This document shows, piece after piece, positions 26,481 to 35,563 of a stretch of DNA of 64,000 bases. Origin of the DNA: Hahella sp. Lineage in GTDB: Bacteria > Pseudomonadota > Gammaproteobacteria > Pseudomonadales > Oleiphilaceae. The stretch spans positions 40,414 through 104,413 of the forward strand of contig JANQMN010000076.1 in NCBI GenBank assembly GCA_028280065.1, in the 5' to 3' direction. The notes beneath the pieces were generated by a model. That model had not been told where the DNA came from. It searched no databases and was given only the letters and a program-made list of their open reading frames with translations. The stretch's first letter is position 1. Every line of letters begins with the position of its first letter. A program made the translations under genes and the position numbers.

Positions 26481-27401
26481 TTAATACCGCACGCGGGGAT
26501 CTAGATAGGTATAGAGAATATCGACAATCGCATTAAAGATGATGGTCAACACGCCGACCAAAATAGTTACTCCAAGGATCAAGGAGTAATCCCGGTTAAT
26601 CGCGCCATTGACGAAGTGCTGGCCGATACCACCGGTGGAAAATACCTGGTCGACAATCACCGAGCCGGTAATTATCCCGACAAAAGCAGGACCCAGGTAG
26701 GAAACGACGGGAATCAATGCAGGTTTTAATGCATGTTTAAGAATAATCTTACGCCAAGGCAGTCCTTTGGCACGCGCCGTCCGAATGAACGGACTGTGCA
26801 TGGTTTCGATCATACTGCCCCGGGTAATCCGGGCGACCTGCGCAATATAGGATGTTGCCATGGCGATAATCGGCATGATGATATATTCGATCTGTCCGCC
26901 TTCCCAGCCACCGCCGGGCAACCAGCGCAGCTCAACGGCAAATATCAGTACTAGCAGCGGCGCCAGCACGAAGTTAGGAAATACCACCCCCGTCATCGCG
27001 GCGGTCATTACCGTATAATCTTGCCATTTATTTTGTCTTAACGCGGCCCAAATTCCGACACTAATGCCTATGACAACCACGAAAAAGAACGACCATAGGC
27101 CGATATAGGCAGACCGCGGAAAGCTGGTCGCGATCAATTCGTTGACCGTGTAATCCCGGTAGCGAAACGACGGGCCAAAGTCGCCCTGGGCAACGTTACC
27201 GAGGTAAATAAAGAACTGTTGCCAAGCGGGTTTATCGAGGTCGTATTTTGCCTCGATATTTTTCATGACCGCCTCGGGCAAATTACGCTCGTTGGTAAAT
27301 GGCCCGCCCGGTGCCGAATGCATGAGTACGAAAGAAATTAAAATAAGAATCAAGACGGTGGGAATGGCTACGGCCACGCGCCTGATAATGAAGTTTAACA
27401 T
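26481..27401 (-). CDS. oppB: Oligopeptide ABC transporter permease, OppB-like
   Basis: 306 residues. It starts with MLNFIIRRVAVAIPTVLILILISFVLMHSAPGGPF, the typical DppB/OppB first helix and APGGP motif. The EAA loop reads FIRTARAKGLPWRKIILKHALKPALIP, and the end is DPRVRY. Six membrane helices are predicted. It forms the channel with OppC. A hairpin terminator separates it from oppA, so it is probably expressed at a lower level than the binding protein. Confidence 0.93.
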   Translation of the reverse strand: MLNFIIRRVAVAIPTVLILILISFVLMHSAPGGPFTNERNLPEAVMKNIEAKYDLDKPAWQQFFIYLGNVAQGDFGPSFRYRDYTVNELIATSFPRSAYIGLWSFFFVVVIGISVGIWAALRQNKWQDYTVMTAAMTGVVFPNFVLAPLLVLIFAVELRWLPGGGWEGGQIEYIIMPIIAMATSYIAQVARITRGSMIETMHSPFIRTARAKGLPWRKIILKHALKPALIPVVSYLGPAFVGIITGSVIVDQVFSTGGIGQHFVNGAINRDYSLILGVTILVGVLTIIFNAIVDILYTYLDPRVRY

Positions 27402-27420
27402 TATGAAATCTGCATCAATA

Positions 27421-27445
27421 AAAAGAAACAGGCAAATGCCTGTTT
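27421..27445 (-). terminator. Intra-operon attenuating hairpin between oppA and oppB
   Basis: On the minus strand AAACAGGC, a 4-base loop, GCCTGTTT then CTTTTT. An imperfect second hairpin (ACGCCC...GGGCGT, about 27460-27493) lies just upstream. Such leaky terminators after binding-protein genes usually let oppA mRNA outnumber the rest of the operon. Confidence 0.65.
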
Positions 27446-27504
27446 ACACCAATAGTAAACGCCCTATTGCCGTCGTGCAGGCAAAGGGCGTAATGATTAA
27501 AGAA

Positions 27505-29211
27505 TTATTCTGCCTTGATGTACATATCTTTGCTGTACAGGTTGTTCTGCGGATTATCCACCGCATAACCAACCAAATTTTCTCTCACCAGGGCAACATT
27601 GGTGTAATAGTAAATGGGAATTATCGGAAACTCTTTCGCAATAATTGCTTCAGCGGCAACATATTGCTCGTTCGGATTCTCACTGAAACGGGCCTGTTCA
27701 AGCAATGCATCATACTCAGAATTACTCCACTTACCGTCATTGTTGCCGCTAGTTGTGGTAATCAAACTTAAGAAAGTAGAGGCTTCATTGTAATCGCCAA
27801 TCCAACCATAACGCCCGACTTCAAAGTTTCCTGCTTTCTTTTCGGTAAGGAATGTTTTCCACTCCATGTTCACTGGAGAAACTTCTACACCAAGCTTTTC
27901 CTTCCACATTTGGCTCATAGCGACAGCGATCGTTTTGTGACCTTCACTAGTATTGTAAAGCACCTCAAACTTTAGCGGATTTTCCTTCCCATAACCGGCC
28001 TCTTCAAGAAGTTTTAAGGCCTCTGCATCTCGTTGTGCCTGGGTCCAACTAGCCCAATCGGGCTCAGTTGATTCAAAACCGGCCGTGTACGGAGGCGTCA
28101 ACGCAAAAGCAGGTATCTGCCCGGCTTTCGTAATAAAGTTGACGATAATTTCCCGATCGACGGCAAGAGTTAACGCCTTGCGAATCCTAACATCACCGAA
28201 CGGCTCTTTTGGGATATAAAATTGGTACATATAGGTACCGAGTAGCGGTGAAATCTTTAGCTCATCCGGTTTTTCACGCTTAAGCCGATCCATTTGAGAT
28301 ACCGGGACGGTGTTGGTGAAATGCATTTCCCCGGTTTCATAGCGTTGCAGTTCCGCACTTTGATCTTCGATAGGCAAATAAACTACTTCGTCGATAATGG
28401 TATTGGCATTATCCCAATAATGCGGATTGCGTTTAGAAACCATTTTTTCGCCAACATTCCACTCTACCAGTTGATAAGCGCCATTCGACACAATGTTTCC
28501 TGGCTTGGTCCAGCTATTGCCGTGGGCTTCAATCGCTTTTCTAGGTGTAGGGAACATGGTGTAGTGGGACGTCATGATCGCCAGATAAGGTATGGGCGCT
28601 GACAAACGGACCTCCAGCGTATGGTCGTCCAACGCTTTTACGCCCAGCTCAGTCGGCGGCTTCTTGCCATTCATAATTTCGGTGGCGTTCACGATACCGG
28701 CGATTTCCATATAGTAGGCGTAGTTTGAGGCAACGACGGGATCGACCGCTCTTTGCCAGGCGAACACAAAATCATCTGCCGTCACCGGCGTGCCGTCGCT
28801 CCACTTAGCATCGTTACGTAGATTAAAAATCCAGACCAGATTACCTTCTTTCGCTTCCCAGGATGTTGCCACCGCAGGCAGAGTTTCGCCGGATGGACCG
28901 CTATTTGTGAGACCTTCGAATAAATCGCGAACAATATGACCACCAACAGAACCTTCCACCAGTTGCGGATCTATGGACCCCGGCTCACTGCCATTGCCTC
29001 TCACCAAGACTTGCTTTTCCGCTAATGTCTCACCGGTCACCGGGTGTTTTGGCAGATTTTTTGTTGGTTTAGCTGCTTCTGTCTTAGCAGCCGCTGTTGC
29101 TTCTGTGGACGTATTATTGTTATCTCCACCACCACAGCCGTTCAACATAACGGTGGTCGCCATGAGCATACCTAGAAATGCCCACGACCGTCTGTTACGC
29201 AATTTGTTCAT
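27505..29211 (-). CDS. oppA: Oligopeptide-binding lipoprotein, OppA-like (SBP family 5)
   Basis: 568 residues. The lipobox LNGC places the lipid-modified Cys at position 26, followed by a Gly/Asn linker. The mature part begins LVRGNGSEPGSIDPQLVEGSVGGHIVRDLFEGL and contains WKEGNLVWIFNLRNDAKWSDGTPVTADDFVFAWQRAVDP, the family 5 signature region. The C-terminal lobe has YGKENPLKFEVLYNTSEGH and RYGWIGDYNEASTFLSL. It is closest in style to OppA/MppA. It captures peptides in the periplasm for OppBCDF and is the first gene of the operon, with AAGGA before the ATG region. Confidence 0.93.
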   Translation of the reverse strand: MNKLRNRRSWAFLGMLMATTVMLNGCGGGDNNNTSTEATAAAKTEAAKPTKNLPKHPVTGETLAEKQVLVRGNGSEPGSIDPQLVEGSVGGHIVRDLFEGLTNSGPSGETLPAVATSWEAKEGNLVWIFNLRNDAKWSDGTPVTADDFVFAWQRAVDPVVASNYAYYMEIAGIVNATEIMNGKKPPTELGVKALDDHTLEVRLSAPIPYLAIMTSHYTMFPTPRKAIEAHGNSWTKPGNIVSNGAYQLVEWNVGEKMVSKRNPHYWDNANTIIDEVVYLPIEDQSAELQRYETGEMHFTNTVPVSQMDRLKREKPDELKISPLLGTYMYQFYIPKEPFGDVRIRKALTLAVDREIIVNFITKAGQIPAFALTPPYTAGFESTEPDWASWTQAQRDAEALKLLEEAGYGKENPLKFEVLYNTSEGHKTIAVAMSQMWKEKLGVEVSPVNMEWKTFLTEKKAGNFEVGRYGWIGDYNEASTFLSLITTTSGNNDGKWSNSEYDALLEQARFSENPNEQYVAAEAIIAKEFPIIPIYYYTNVALVRENLVGYAVDNPQNNLYSKDMYIKAE

Positions 29212-29848
29212 TATGATTAAGTTTCCTTGTACTGAGATTTTATGGAATTAGTGATATCAGTGTTATTGGCGGGCTTGTTTTGAAGCGCTTCGCTGAGCCA
29301 AACCGATACTGCATTTTGTGCGCACTAACCTTATTTCCATCCAGAAGGAACGTGCATTTTTCCTTCTAATAATCGAAACAAGCCGCATTGGTTCGCAAAA
29401 AAAGTACCAAATGGTAAGAATCTCTTGCCCCAAAATACATCTTTTCCTGAAATTTTCGGAAATTACCGTAAATTTCCTGAAAAATTTTAGAAAAGTGCTC
29501 CTGATTAACCGACCGCAAAAAGCATGTCGCCGACTAAAAAAAGCTGCTGCGTATTTTATGGACAGTTCATACCGCTTGGCTAGTCCTATTCCGTGGAAAT
29601 TTGCACCAGACTTACCCCCTCTTGAGGCAGTTGCACCATTCGGGGGCAGACATGATTAATTAACATCGCCGTTTTGTAAGGTACTAAGTATCTGCCGAAA
29701 CACAAGCTTATCGTCATCGCACGAAATTTTTTGTTTTTATTTTTCAATGCGTTAACAACTATTGAAAATTATTTTCAAGTTTTTTGAATCCAAAACTGAA
29801 TTTCATATCGTCCTACTTCTGAAACCCAACGAAACCAAGGACGCACAA
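29212..29848. other. Intergenic region between oppA and a divergent exported-protein gene
   Basis: About 640 bases carrying the divergent promoters. A perfect 10-bp palindrome GAAGCGCTTC lies at 29282-29291, about 70 bases before the oppA start. An AT-rich inverted repeat GGAAATT/AATTTCC lies near 29459-29478, set inside longer A/T arms. A plus-strand frame of 113 codons (29318-29659) has no recognisable domain and I do not call it a gene. No clear -35/-10 pair was found. Confidence 0.45.
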
Positions 29849-30160
29849 ATGTTAAACCTGATTAGGTCAATTCGCGCAAAAGGCTTTTTACTGGTCACCT
29901 TATTTATCGCTTCCTACACCACCTATGCCGACGAAGGCTGGGCATTTGATCCACAACTAAACATGAACAAGGTGTTAGCAGAGGCCACCATCGGTCAACC
30001 ATTTCAGCAAGACACCGTTGTTAAGCAAAGAATTACCCACCAGGAGATCAAGCTGGATATTCCATCAGTATCCATCGATAAGCCTGAACTGAACATACAG
30101 TTAGATCTTAACCTGGGAGCACTGCCAACGATTGAGGATAGCCGCCTGGGAAAGTGGTAA
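29849..30160 (+). CDS. Small exported protein of unknown function
   Basis: 103 residues from the ATG at 29849, with AAGGA 7 bases upstream; the frame is open 29 codons further, but the signal peptide (GFLLVTLFIASYTTYADE) begins after this Met. The mature part of about 75 residues is polar, with repeated LDIPSVSIDKPELNIQLDLNLG strands and no cysteine. No family is recognised. It stands alone, with about 270 bases to the next gene. Confidence 0.5.
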   Translation: MLNLIRSIRAKGFLLVTLFIASYTTYADEGWAFDPQLNMNKVLAEATIGQPFQQDTVVKQRITHQEIKLDIPSVSIDKPELNIQLDLNLGALPTIEDSRLGKW

Positions 30161-30427
30161 CGGCAACACCCGTTCCGAATGCAGAATCAGATTTGCATAG
30201 TTCGAATCTGCAATCAGCTTGCAGGCCCGTTACCAAAATAGAAAGCACTGTTTGCTAGACCGGGTTTTATGCAACTTGTGCCGACCTACCGTTTCCTTGT
30301 ACTGGGTCGTAATGGATTCCACCAGTCCCCTGGGCCATTACTGACCCCTTTTTTTTAACATTCGACTAATTTGGCTATATCATTGATAGCTTTAGCCAAC
30401 TCCAAATAAGCGTAGAGAACAAACAGG

Positions 30428-31213
30428 ATGAATCAAATCGCCGACAAACCAGCTTTAAAAATAATCAACAGCCCTATCACGCTGGTTTTGTTGATGACCA
30501 TAGCTTTTTGTGGTCAGTTGCAGGCTGATAATCATGAGGATGCTCAAACTCCCCAAGTTGAAATATCTGTGAGTGATGATGAAAAAGTTTCGGTCATTAC
30601 TGCCAAAGAGCCTGAGCAACCGGATACGCCGGCGATTTCAGAAAAAGAGGATTCCGGCCTGGATCTGACCATCAGCCTGGATGGTGAAGATAACGAGATC
30701 GCCAGAAAAGTCCTCAAAAGACTCACTGAAAAAGGATTGATTGATCCCGAAGACATCATCGATGTCGATCCAAATGAGTTCATAATAGATGGCGACAAAA
30801 AAGGCTTTGACCATAGCGGTCATGACCATGGTCCGGATTTCGACGAGACTATTATTATTCCCATCCTGGCGATTATTCTGATATTCGGCAGCCCCCTGTT
30901 TATCGTCGCGTTGATCGGCTTTCAAAACTACCGAAAGCGCAAGTTACTGCACGACAACGTAAATAAACTGATCGAAAAGGGCATGGATATCCCGCCGGAA
31001 ATTTTTGATTACTTTGAAGGCAAGCAGAAAAAACCCACCAATCATTTGAAGAAAGGCATCATGCAGGCAGCTATCGGTATCGCCGTAATTATCTGGCTGG
31101 CAGCGGTTGCCGGTGGCGATGTTGCAACCATTGGCCTGATTCCTCTCTTTATCGGCATTGCGAATATCGTGATTTACAAACTGGATACCCCGAAGGCAGA
31201 AAGCACTGATTAA
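30428..31213 (+). CDS. DUF6249-type membrane protein
   Basis: 261 residues. A signal-like N-terminal helix (about 17-34) is followed by an acidic periplasmic region (about 35-140) with two 'SGHDHG'-like histidines near 134-140. Three membrane helices follow near 145-168, 215-235 and 240-255. The segment LIEKGMDIPPEIFDYFEGKQKKPTNHLKKG between helices is the pattern of DUF6249 proteins, which are often encoded beside ECF sigma factors. It lies 15 bases upstream of the sigma gene and is probably in the same operon. The function is unknown. Confidence 0.7.
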   Translation: MNQIADKPALKIINSPITLVLLMTIAFCGQLQADNHEDAQTPQVEISVSDDEKVSVITAKEPEQPDTPAISEKEDSGLDLTISLDGEDNEIARKVLKRLTEKGLIDPEDIIDVDPNEFIIDGDKKGFDHSGHDHGPDFDETIIIPILAIILIFGSPLFIVALIGFQNYRKRKLLHDNVNKLIEKGMDIPPEIFDYFEGKQKKPTNHLKKGIMQAAIGIAVIIWLAAVAGGDVATIGLIPLFIGIANIVIYKLDTPKAESTD

Positions 31214-31228
31214 TCCCTAGGGGAATCC

Positions 31229-31780
31229 ATGCAAATGAACGAACAGGCGCTTATCCAGCGAGTGGTTAAGCGCGGGGACCAGCATGCTTACTCGCAATTG
31301 GTGCGTCAGTACCAATCGCAGGTACGACAATCTTTACGCCAGTGGTGTAAAGGAGATCATGCGTTGGCGGATGATCTGGCCCAGGAAACCTTTATCAAGG
31401 CCTACCGGGCATTGCAGAGTTTCCGGGGCGATAGCAAGTTCAGTACCTGGCTGTATCGTATCGCCTATAACGTTATGGTGAGCTATTTCAGAAAACACAA
31501 ACCAATGGCGGACGAAAGCGCTATTGAAAGCGAGCAGCAGCATTTGAGTCAGGATATGCAAGCAGTAGATGCAAAACGTGACATACAAGCAGCGATGGCA
31601 CAATTAAGTGAAGATCAGCAACGTTCCATACATTTATGCCTGGAAAGGGGATTTTCACATCAGGAAGCAGCGGATATAATGAATATCCCGTTGGGAACAG
31701 TAAAAACTAATGTTCTTCGCGGCAAACAAAGGCTACAATCACTGTTATCTTCATGGCAAGGTGAGGTTTCGAATGCCTGA
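31229..31780 (+). CDS. ECF-type RNA polymerase sigma factor
   Basis: 183 residues. The sigma-2 region (about 18-90) has DDLAQETFIKAYRALQSFRGDSKFSTWLYRIAYNVMVSYFRK, covering the -10-binding and core-binding parts. The sigma-4 helix-turn-helix (about 120-175) has HQEAADIMNIPLGTVKTNVLRGKQRL. AGGGGA lies a few bases before the ATG. It overlaps the next gene by 8 bases. That gene encodes a one- or two-helix membrane protein, the usual arrangement for an anti-sigma factor, so control is probably by membrane sequestration. Confidence 0.92.
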   Translation: MQMNEQALIQRVVKRGDQHAYSQLVRQYQSQVRQSLRQWCKGDHALADDLAQETFIKAYRALQSFRGDSKFSTWLYRIAYNVMVSYFRKHKPMADESAIESEQQHLSQDMQAVDAKRDIQAAMAQLSEDQQRSIHLCLERGFSHQEAADIMNIPLGTVKTNVLRGKQRLQSLLSSWQGEVSNA

Positions 31781-32093
31781 ACATGACCCATTTGAAAGCT
31801 GGCTGAGCAATCAGCTTCAAGACCAGCAAGAGTATATCGCCGATGACGGTTTTACCGACATGGTCATGTCCGCTTTGCCTGAAGAACCCGTGAAGAACCC
31901 CTACCATGGCATAATCATCACCGTTGCCACCCTTTTTGCCTGTCTCATTGCTGCCTGGAAAGTACCGGTGCTTGGTTTGCTGTATGACATGATGGCCAGC
32001 ACTAATCTCGTAACCATCTATGCCGCAGGCCTTGTGACTTTGTGTGCGAGTTTCGCAGTACTGTATTACAGCATGCGCGAGCACTTTATTTGA
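31773..32093 (+). CDS. Probable membrane anti-sigma factor
   Basis: 106 residues from the ATG at 31773 (AAGGTGAGG just upstream), inside the end of the sigma gene; the open frame reaches 21 codons further back. The cytoplasmic N-terminus (about 1-42, acidic, FTDMVMSALPEEP) is followed by helices near 47-66 and 77-98. Its position, coupling and topology suggest it holds the ECF sigma factor at the membrane. It has no zinc-binding HxxxCxxC motif, so the anti-sigma role is inferred from context. Confidence 0.6.
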   Translation: MPEHDPFESWLSNQLQDQQEYIADDGFTDMVMSALPEEPVKNPYHGIIITVATLFACLIAAWKVPVLGLLYDMMASTNLVTIYAAGLVTLCASFAVLYYSMREHFI

Positions 32094-32173
32094 GAAGGTG
32101 ATTCGAGATCGATTACTAATCGGCTGAAATCAAGTTCGAAGATAACTCGCTATGCGGTAAGTGCATTAACGAC

Positions 32174-32977
32174 ATGGAAGAAATTCACAAACTTTTCATG
32201 CTTAAGTTACAGACAAGGGTTATGCGTACATATTTACTAAGAAACAGCTCTATTCGATCTGTCAATGCTTTACTCGCCTTTATCGGTGCTTTACTACTAT
32301 GGTCATTGACTCTCAGCCCTGTCGCTAATGGGGAAATTAAGGAGGAAATCCGTAACCTCGAAGGAATATCCAAAGTTCGTATCGCCGGCTCGCTGACCGT
32401 GATTGTCAAGGAAGCCGACGCTTCACAAATCCGCATTAGGGGCCCCGAAGAAGCCATATCTAAAGTCGCCGCCAACACCAGTGGCGATACGGTTTCGATC
32501 TCCTACGATGCAGGTTGGCTGGAATTTTATGTGGAGGATTTGGACGAACTGGTAATCGAAGTATCCCTGCCGGTCATTGAGGGGCTAAGTGTTAGCGGCT
32601 CCGGAGATTTGGTTGCCGATCAACTGCATTCGCCTAAGTTCAAGGCGGTAGTTCAGGGATCCGGAAATCTGGTGATAAAAAGCCTGACGGCAAAGGAAGT
32701 CAGCTTAACCGTATTGGGTTCGGGTGACATGGTCATTAAGGACCTTGCAGCCATTAAATCCAAAGCTTCCATCAAAGGTAGCGGCACGATCGTGGCATCC
32801 GGGGAAGTCGTTAGTCAAGACATCAGTATTATGGGATCGGGCGATTTCGTGGGACGAGAGTTAACCGCCGAAGTTGCCAAAGGCAAAATTTCAGGTTCGG
32901 GCGATGCGGTTCTAGCAAAAGCCGGAAAGCGGGATTTCTCCGTGCTGGGCTCCGGTGAGTTTCACGTCATCGACTAA
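32174..32977 (+). CDS. DUF2807 (putative auto-transporter adhesin head GIN) protein
   Basis: 267 residues. A hydrophobic N-terminal segment near 30-50 looks like a signal peptide; Met at codon 17 (32222) is an alternative start with AAGGG unusually close. The mature part is a beta-helix-like repeat of short units each marked by a GSGD/GSGN/GSGT/GSGE turn (nine or so copies, for example VSGSGDLVADQL, VQGSGNLVIKS, VLGSGDMVIKDL). This is the DUF2807 pattern. It is exported. It follows the ECF sigma operon by 80 bases and may be in its regulon. The function is unproven. Confidence 0.8.
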   Translation: MEEIHKLFMLKLQTRVMRTYLLRNSSIRSVNALLAFIGALLLWSLTLSPVANGEIKEEIRNLEGISKVRIAGSLTVIVKEADASQIRIRGPEEAISKVAANTSGDTVSISYDAGWLEFYVEDLDELVIEVSLPVIEGLSVSGSGDLVADQLHSPKFKAVVQGSGNLVIKSLTAKEVSLTVLGSGDMVIKDLAAIKSKASIKGSGTIVASGEVVSQDISIMGSGDFVGRELTAEVAKGKISGSGDAVLAKAGKRDFSVLGSGEFHVID

Positions 32978-32997
32978 GGCAATTTTTTTCTATCTTC

Positions 32998-33858
32998 CTA
33001 TTGCAACCACCAACTCGTATCGGGAGACTCGGTTCCTTTGGGAAGATTTGGGTTTGTTAACACAAATAAGCGACGCTGGTGAAGGTTTGCTTGTTTGACC
33101 AGAGAGCCATGGTAGTCAAGAAAAAGTACTTGGAACGACCCATCGTCAAGGGCCGTTTCCAGGCCGATACGAATCCTCCGGGCGATTTCCGGTCTGTTTC
33201 TGTTGCAGAAGAAATATACCGGATAGGGATAATAAAGGGCCAACGACTGTTCCACGGCAAGATGCGGAAATAAAGCTTTTCTTTCTTCCAGCTCTTTCCA
33301 AGCCTCGTTTATCCCTCTCGGAAAATAGTGAAACCGCTTCCTATCCAGCATACTAAATAAACTGTCATACTTGGTTACGCCCACTACATTTAAGCCATTC
33401 GCTTCGAGAATAACCATATCTGCCCACTGCGCACCGAAACCGCCTATGAATTTGCGCCGCAAAATGTCGATGTGGGTGACTTCGAGAAATGCCTGCTGAG
33501 TCGATTGATGGATCAGCATTACCCGATAGCCGAGAATTCCGCGCAACATGGGTATCCGTACCGCAAGCATTTTTTCTTCCCGCTCCACACTGGTGGGCAA
33601 AAACGCGATATCTACTCCTAATCCAGAAGCCAGTAACGCCTCTCCCCTGGCCTGGGTAATGGATTCTTGACGGGGAATGAGTTGATAGGACCCAAACTGC
33701 TCTTCTGTTTTCTGCATCGCCAGGTTAAGCAATGCGATGCGATAGGTGTACCTTTGGTCGGTTTGGAAGTAATTAAGCCGGTAATCCTCGTTAGCGAACG
33801 CAGTAGATGCGCTTAAAAGCAGGAATACCTGACATGCTACAGAAAGTAGAGTTCGCAC
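32998..33858 (-). CDS. Periplasmic solute-binding-like protein (SBP family 3 fold)
   Basis: 286 residues from a GTG at 33858, which directly opens a signal peptide (RTLLSVACQVFLLLSASTAFA). The frame is open to an ATG at 33999, but that codon lies inside the terminator hairpin of the upstream gene, so it is an unlikely start. The mature part resembles amino-acid-binding-type proteins: YFQTDQRYTYRIALLNLAMQKT, a two-lobe layout, and DSLFSMLDRKRFHYFPRGINEAWKEL near the hinge. The ends are WWLQ. No transporter partner is adjacent. It may be an orphan sensor or binding protein. Confidence 0.65.
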   Translation of the reverse strand: MRTLLSVACQVFLLLSASTAFANEDYRLNYFQTDQRYTYRIALLNLAMQKTEEQFGSYQLIPRQESITQARGEALLASGLGVDIAFLPTSVEREEKMLAVRIPMLRGILGYRVMLIHQSTQQAFLEVTHIDILRRKFIGGFGAQWADMVILEANGLNVVGVTKYDSLFSMLDRKRFHYFPRGINEAWKELEERKALFPHLAVEQSLALYYPYPVYFFCNRNRPEIARRIRIGLETALDDGSFQVLFLDYHGSLVKQANLHQRRLFVLTNPNLPKGTESPDTSWWLQ

Positions 33859-33979
33859 GCGGAATAATCCAATTGAGACTCTTCTCAAGAGTAGACCAAT
33901 TAGCGGCGAATCGGGTTGAAGTGGTTTCTCGGGAGGAAAGTGATTGCTGCGAAATAATTTGTTGCGACGCTCAAAATGC

Positions 33980-34000
33980 AAAAGGTGCGCATGGCGCACC
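33980..34000 (-). terminator. Terminator of the M32 carboxypeptidase gene
   Basis: On the minus strand GGTGCGC, a 3-base loop, GCGCACC and then TTTTGCATTTT, about 25 bases after the carboxypeptidase stop. It ends the yej-like transporter/peptidase transcription unit. Confidence 0.75.
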
Positions 34001-34024
34001 CTACTCTCTTTTTCTCGTTGAAAA

Positions 34025-35524
34025 CTATGCGTCGAGATAGCGATCCTTCAGGTGGGTAAGAAAATAATCCGGATTTAGTGGTTCGCCTGTGGCGTGCTTG
34101 ATTAAGTCCTTGCCCGAAAGTGATGAGGCGACGGACCAAATATTCTTACCTAGCCATTCTCGAATCGCCGTGATATCACCTTTTGCTATCTGCCGGTCTA
34201 TATCGCTGATTGCGGTTTTTAGTTTGGCAAACAACTGCGCTGCCGTGAGTGCACCTAATGTGTAAGTAGGAAAGTAGCCGATCGCCCCGGCAGGCCAGTG
34301 AACGTCCTGCATGCAACCGTCTTTATGATTGTTACCAGTCTCCAAACCTAAGTATTCAATCATCTTTTGATGCCATAACTCAGGTATCGCACCAACCTCG
34401 ATTTTACCTTCCACAAGATCTTTTTCGATTTCATAGCGAAGAATGACATGCGCTGGATAGGTTACTTCATCGGCATTCACGCGAATGTAACCAGGTTCGA
34501 CACGTGTTAACAGCCGCGCCATATTGTCGACAGTATATGCCCCTTTATTTCCGAGTTGCTTCTCCAACAAAGGAACCAGATAGCTGACATAGGCTCGAGA
34601 CCGCCCAATCTGCATTTCAAACAACAGACTTTGGCTTTCATGAAATCCCATGCTGCGTGCCATGCCCACGGGTTGGTTACCCCACTCTCTTGGCAAGCCG
34701 CGTTCGTAGCTGGCGTGCCCGGTTTCATGGATGACGGCATAGAGGCTTTCGACGAAGTCTGTTTCCGAGTACCGGGTGGTGATTCGCACATCTTCAGGCA
34801 CGCCGCCGCAGAATGGGTGATGACTAACATCCAAGCGCCCACCATCGAAGTCAAAGCCTAGATGCAGCATGACTTCCCGCACCAGCGCTTCTTGAGATGA
34901 GGTTGAAAATGGCCCTTCAGGAGTTGTTACCGCTTCGGATTGCTGTTTTTCGATGATTTCTTGGGTTAAGGCCGGCAGCGTCTCCTTAAGTGTGCCAAAT
35001 ACCTGATCGATTTCGGCAATCGAGCAGCCAGGCTCATACAGTGCCAACAGTGCCTCATATCGTGATATCGGCGCATCATCCGAGTCCGTCGCTGCCAAGC
35101 GCACATCCGCTTCTTCACGGGTGAGCCTTACGACTTCAGCAAATATCGGCTTAAAATCGTCCCATGCATTTTTACCGCGCATTTCCTGCCAAGCATCTTC
35201 ACTCTTCGCCTCTGCCAGGCTTTTTGCTTCCACCAACTCGGCGGGGAGACAAGATTCTTGGCGCCATGATTGATGCATTTCCCTTAAGTTGGCTCGTTGC
35301 CAATCGGACAGGTTCTCTGAAGCTGCGGCATCAAACAGGTCTGCCATATCACTTCCTGTGACTATTTCGTGGCTGATGACCGCAAGTTCCGCCATGGCGT
35401 TTGCACGGGCGGAAGCGCCGCCCTTTGGCATCATCGTACGTTGATCCCAACCTACAATTGCTCCCAAGTGACCAAGTTGGCCCAGGCGATAAAATTTCTT
35501 TTCAAGCTTTTGATACGCGCTCAT
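34025..35524 (-). CDS. M32-family metallocarboxypeptidase (carboxypeptidase Taq type)
   Basis: 499 residues from the ATG at 35524 (GAGAGA upstream); the frame runs 10 codons further without a site. The helical fold of the family is evident, with the zinc motif HETGH at about residue 265 (YAVIHETGHASYERG), followed by the conserved VGMARSMGFHESQSLLFEM. The end carries the family's RVNADEVTYPAHVILRYEIEKDL region. It removes C-terminal residues from peptides in the cytoplasm. It lies 39 bases after the transporter's last ATPase gene, so imported peptides are likely its substrates. Confidence 0.92.
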   Translation of the reverse strand: MSAYQKLEKKFYRLGQLGHLGAIVGWDQRTMMPKGGASARANAMAELAVISHEIVTGSDMADLFDAAASENLSDWQRANLREMHQSWRQESCLPAELVEAKSLAEAKSEDAWQEMRGKNAWDDFKPIFAEVVRLTREEADVRLAATDSDDAPISRYEALLALYEPGCSIAEIDQVFGTLKETLPALTQEIIEKQQSEAVTTPEGPFSTSSQEALVREVMLHLGFDFDGGRLDVSHHPFCGGVPEDVRITTRYSETDFVESLYAVIHETGHASYERGLPREWGNQPVGMARSMGFHESQSLLFEMQIGRSRAYVSYLVPLLEKQLGNKGAYTVDNMARLLTRVEPGYIRVNADEVTYPAHVILRYEIEKDLVEGKIEVGAIPELWHQKMIEYLGLETGNNHKDGCMQDVHWPAGAIGYFPTYTLGALTAAQLFAKLKTAISDIDRQIAKGDITAIREWLGKNIWSVASSLSGKDLIKHATGEPLNPDYFLTHLKDRYLDA

Positions 35525-35563
35525 TGAATCTCTCTGTAAAGGGTGGTACCGCAAAAACAGGTT

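Noticed and set aside
29318..29659. 113-codon plus-strand frame upstream of the small exported protein
   Set aside because: No domain, no ribosome site and low-complexity AT-rich content; it lies in the divergent promoter region of oppA.
33859..33999. Upstream extension of the solute-binding-like protein to an ATG at 33999
   Set aside because: That ATG falls inside the terminator hairpin of the preceding gene, and a good signal peptide begins at the GTG at 33858.
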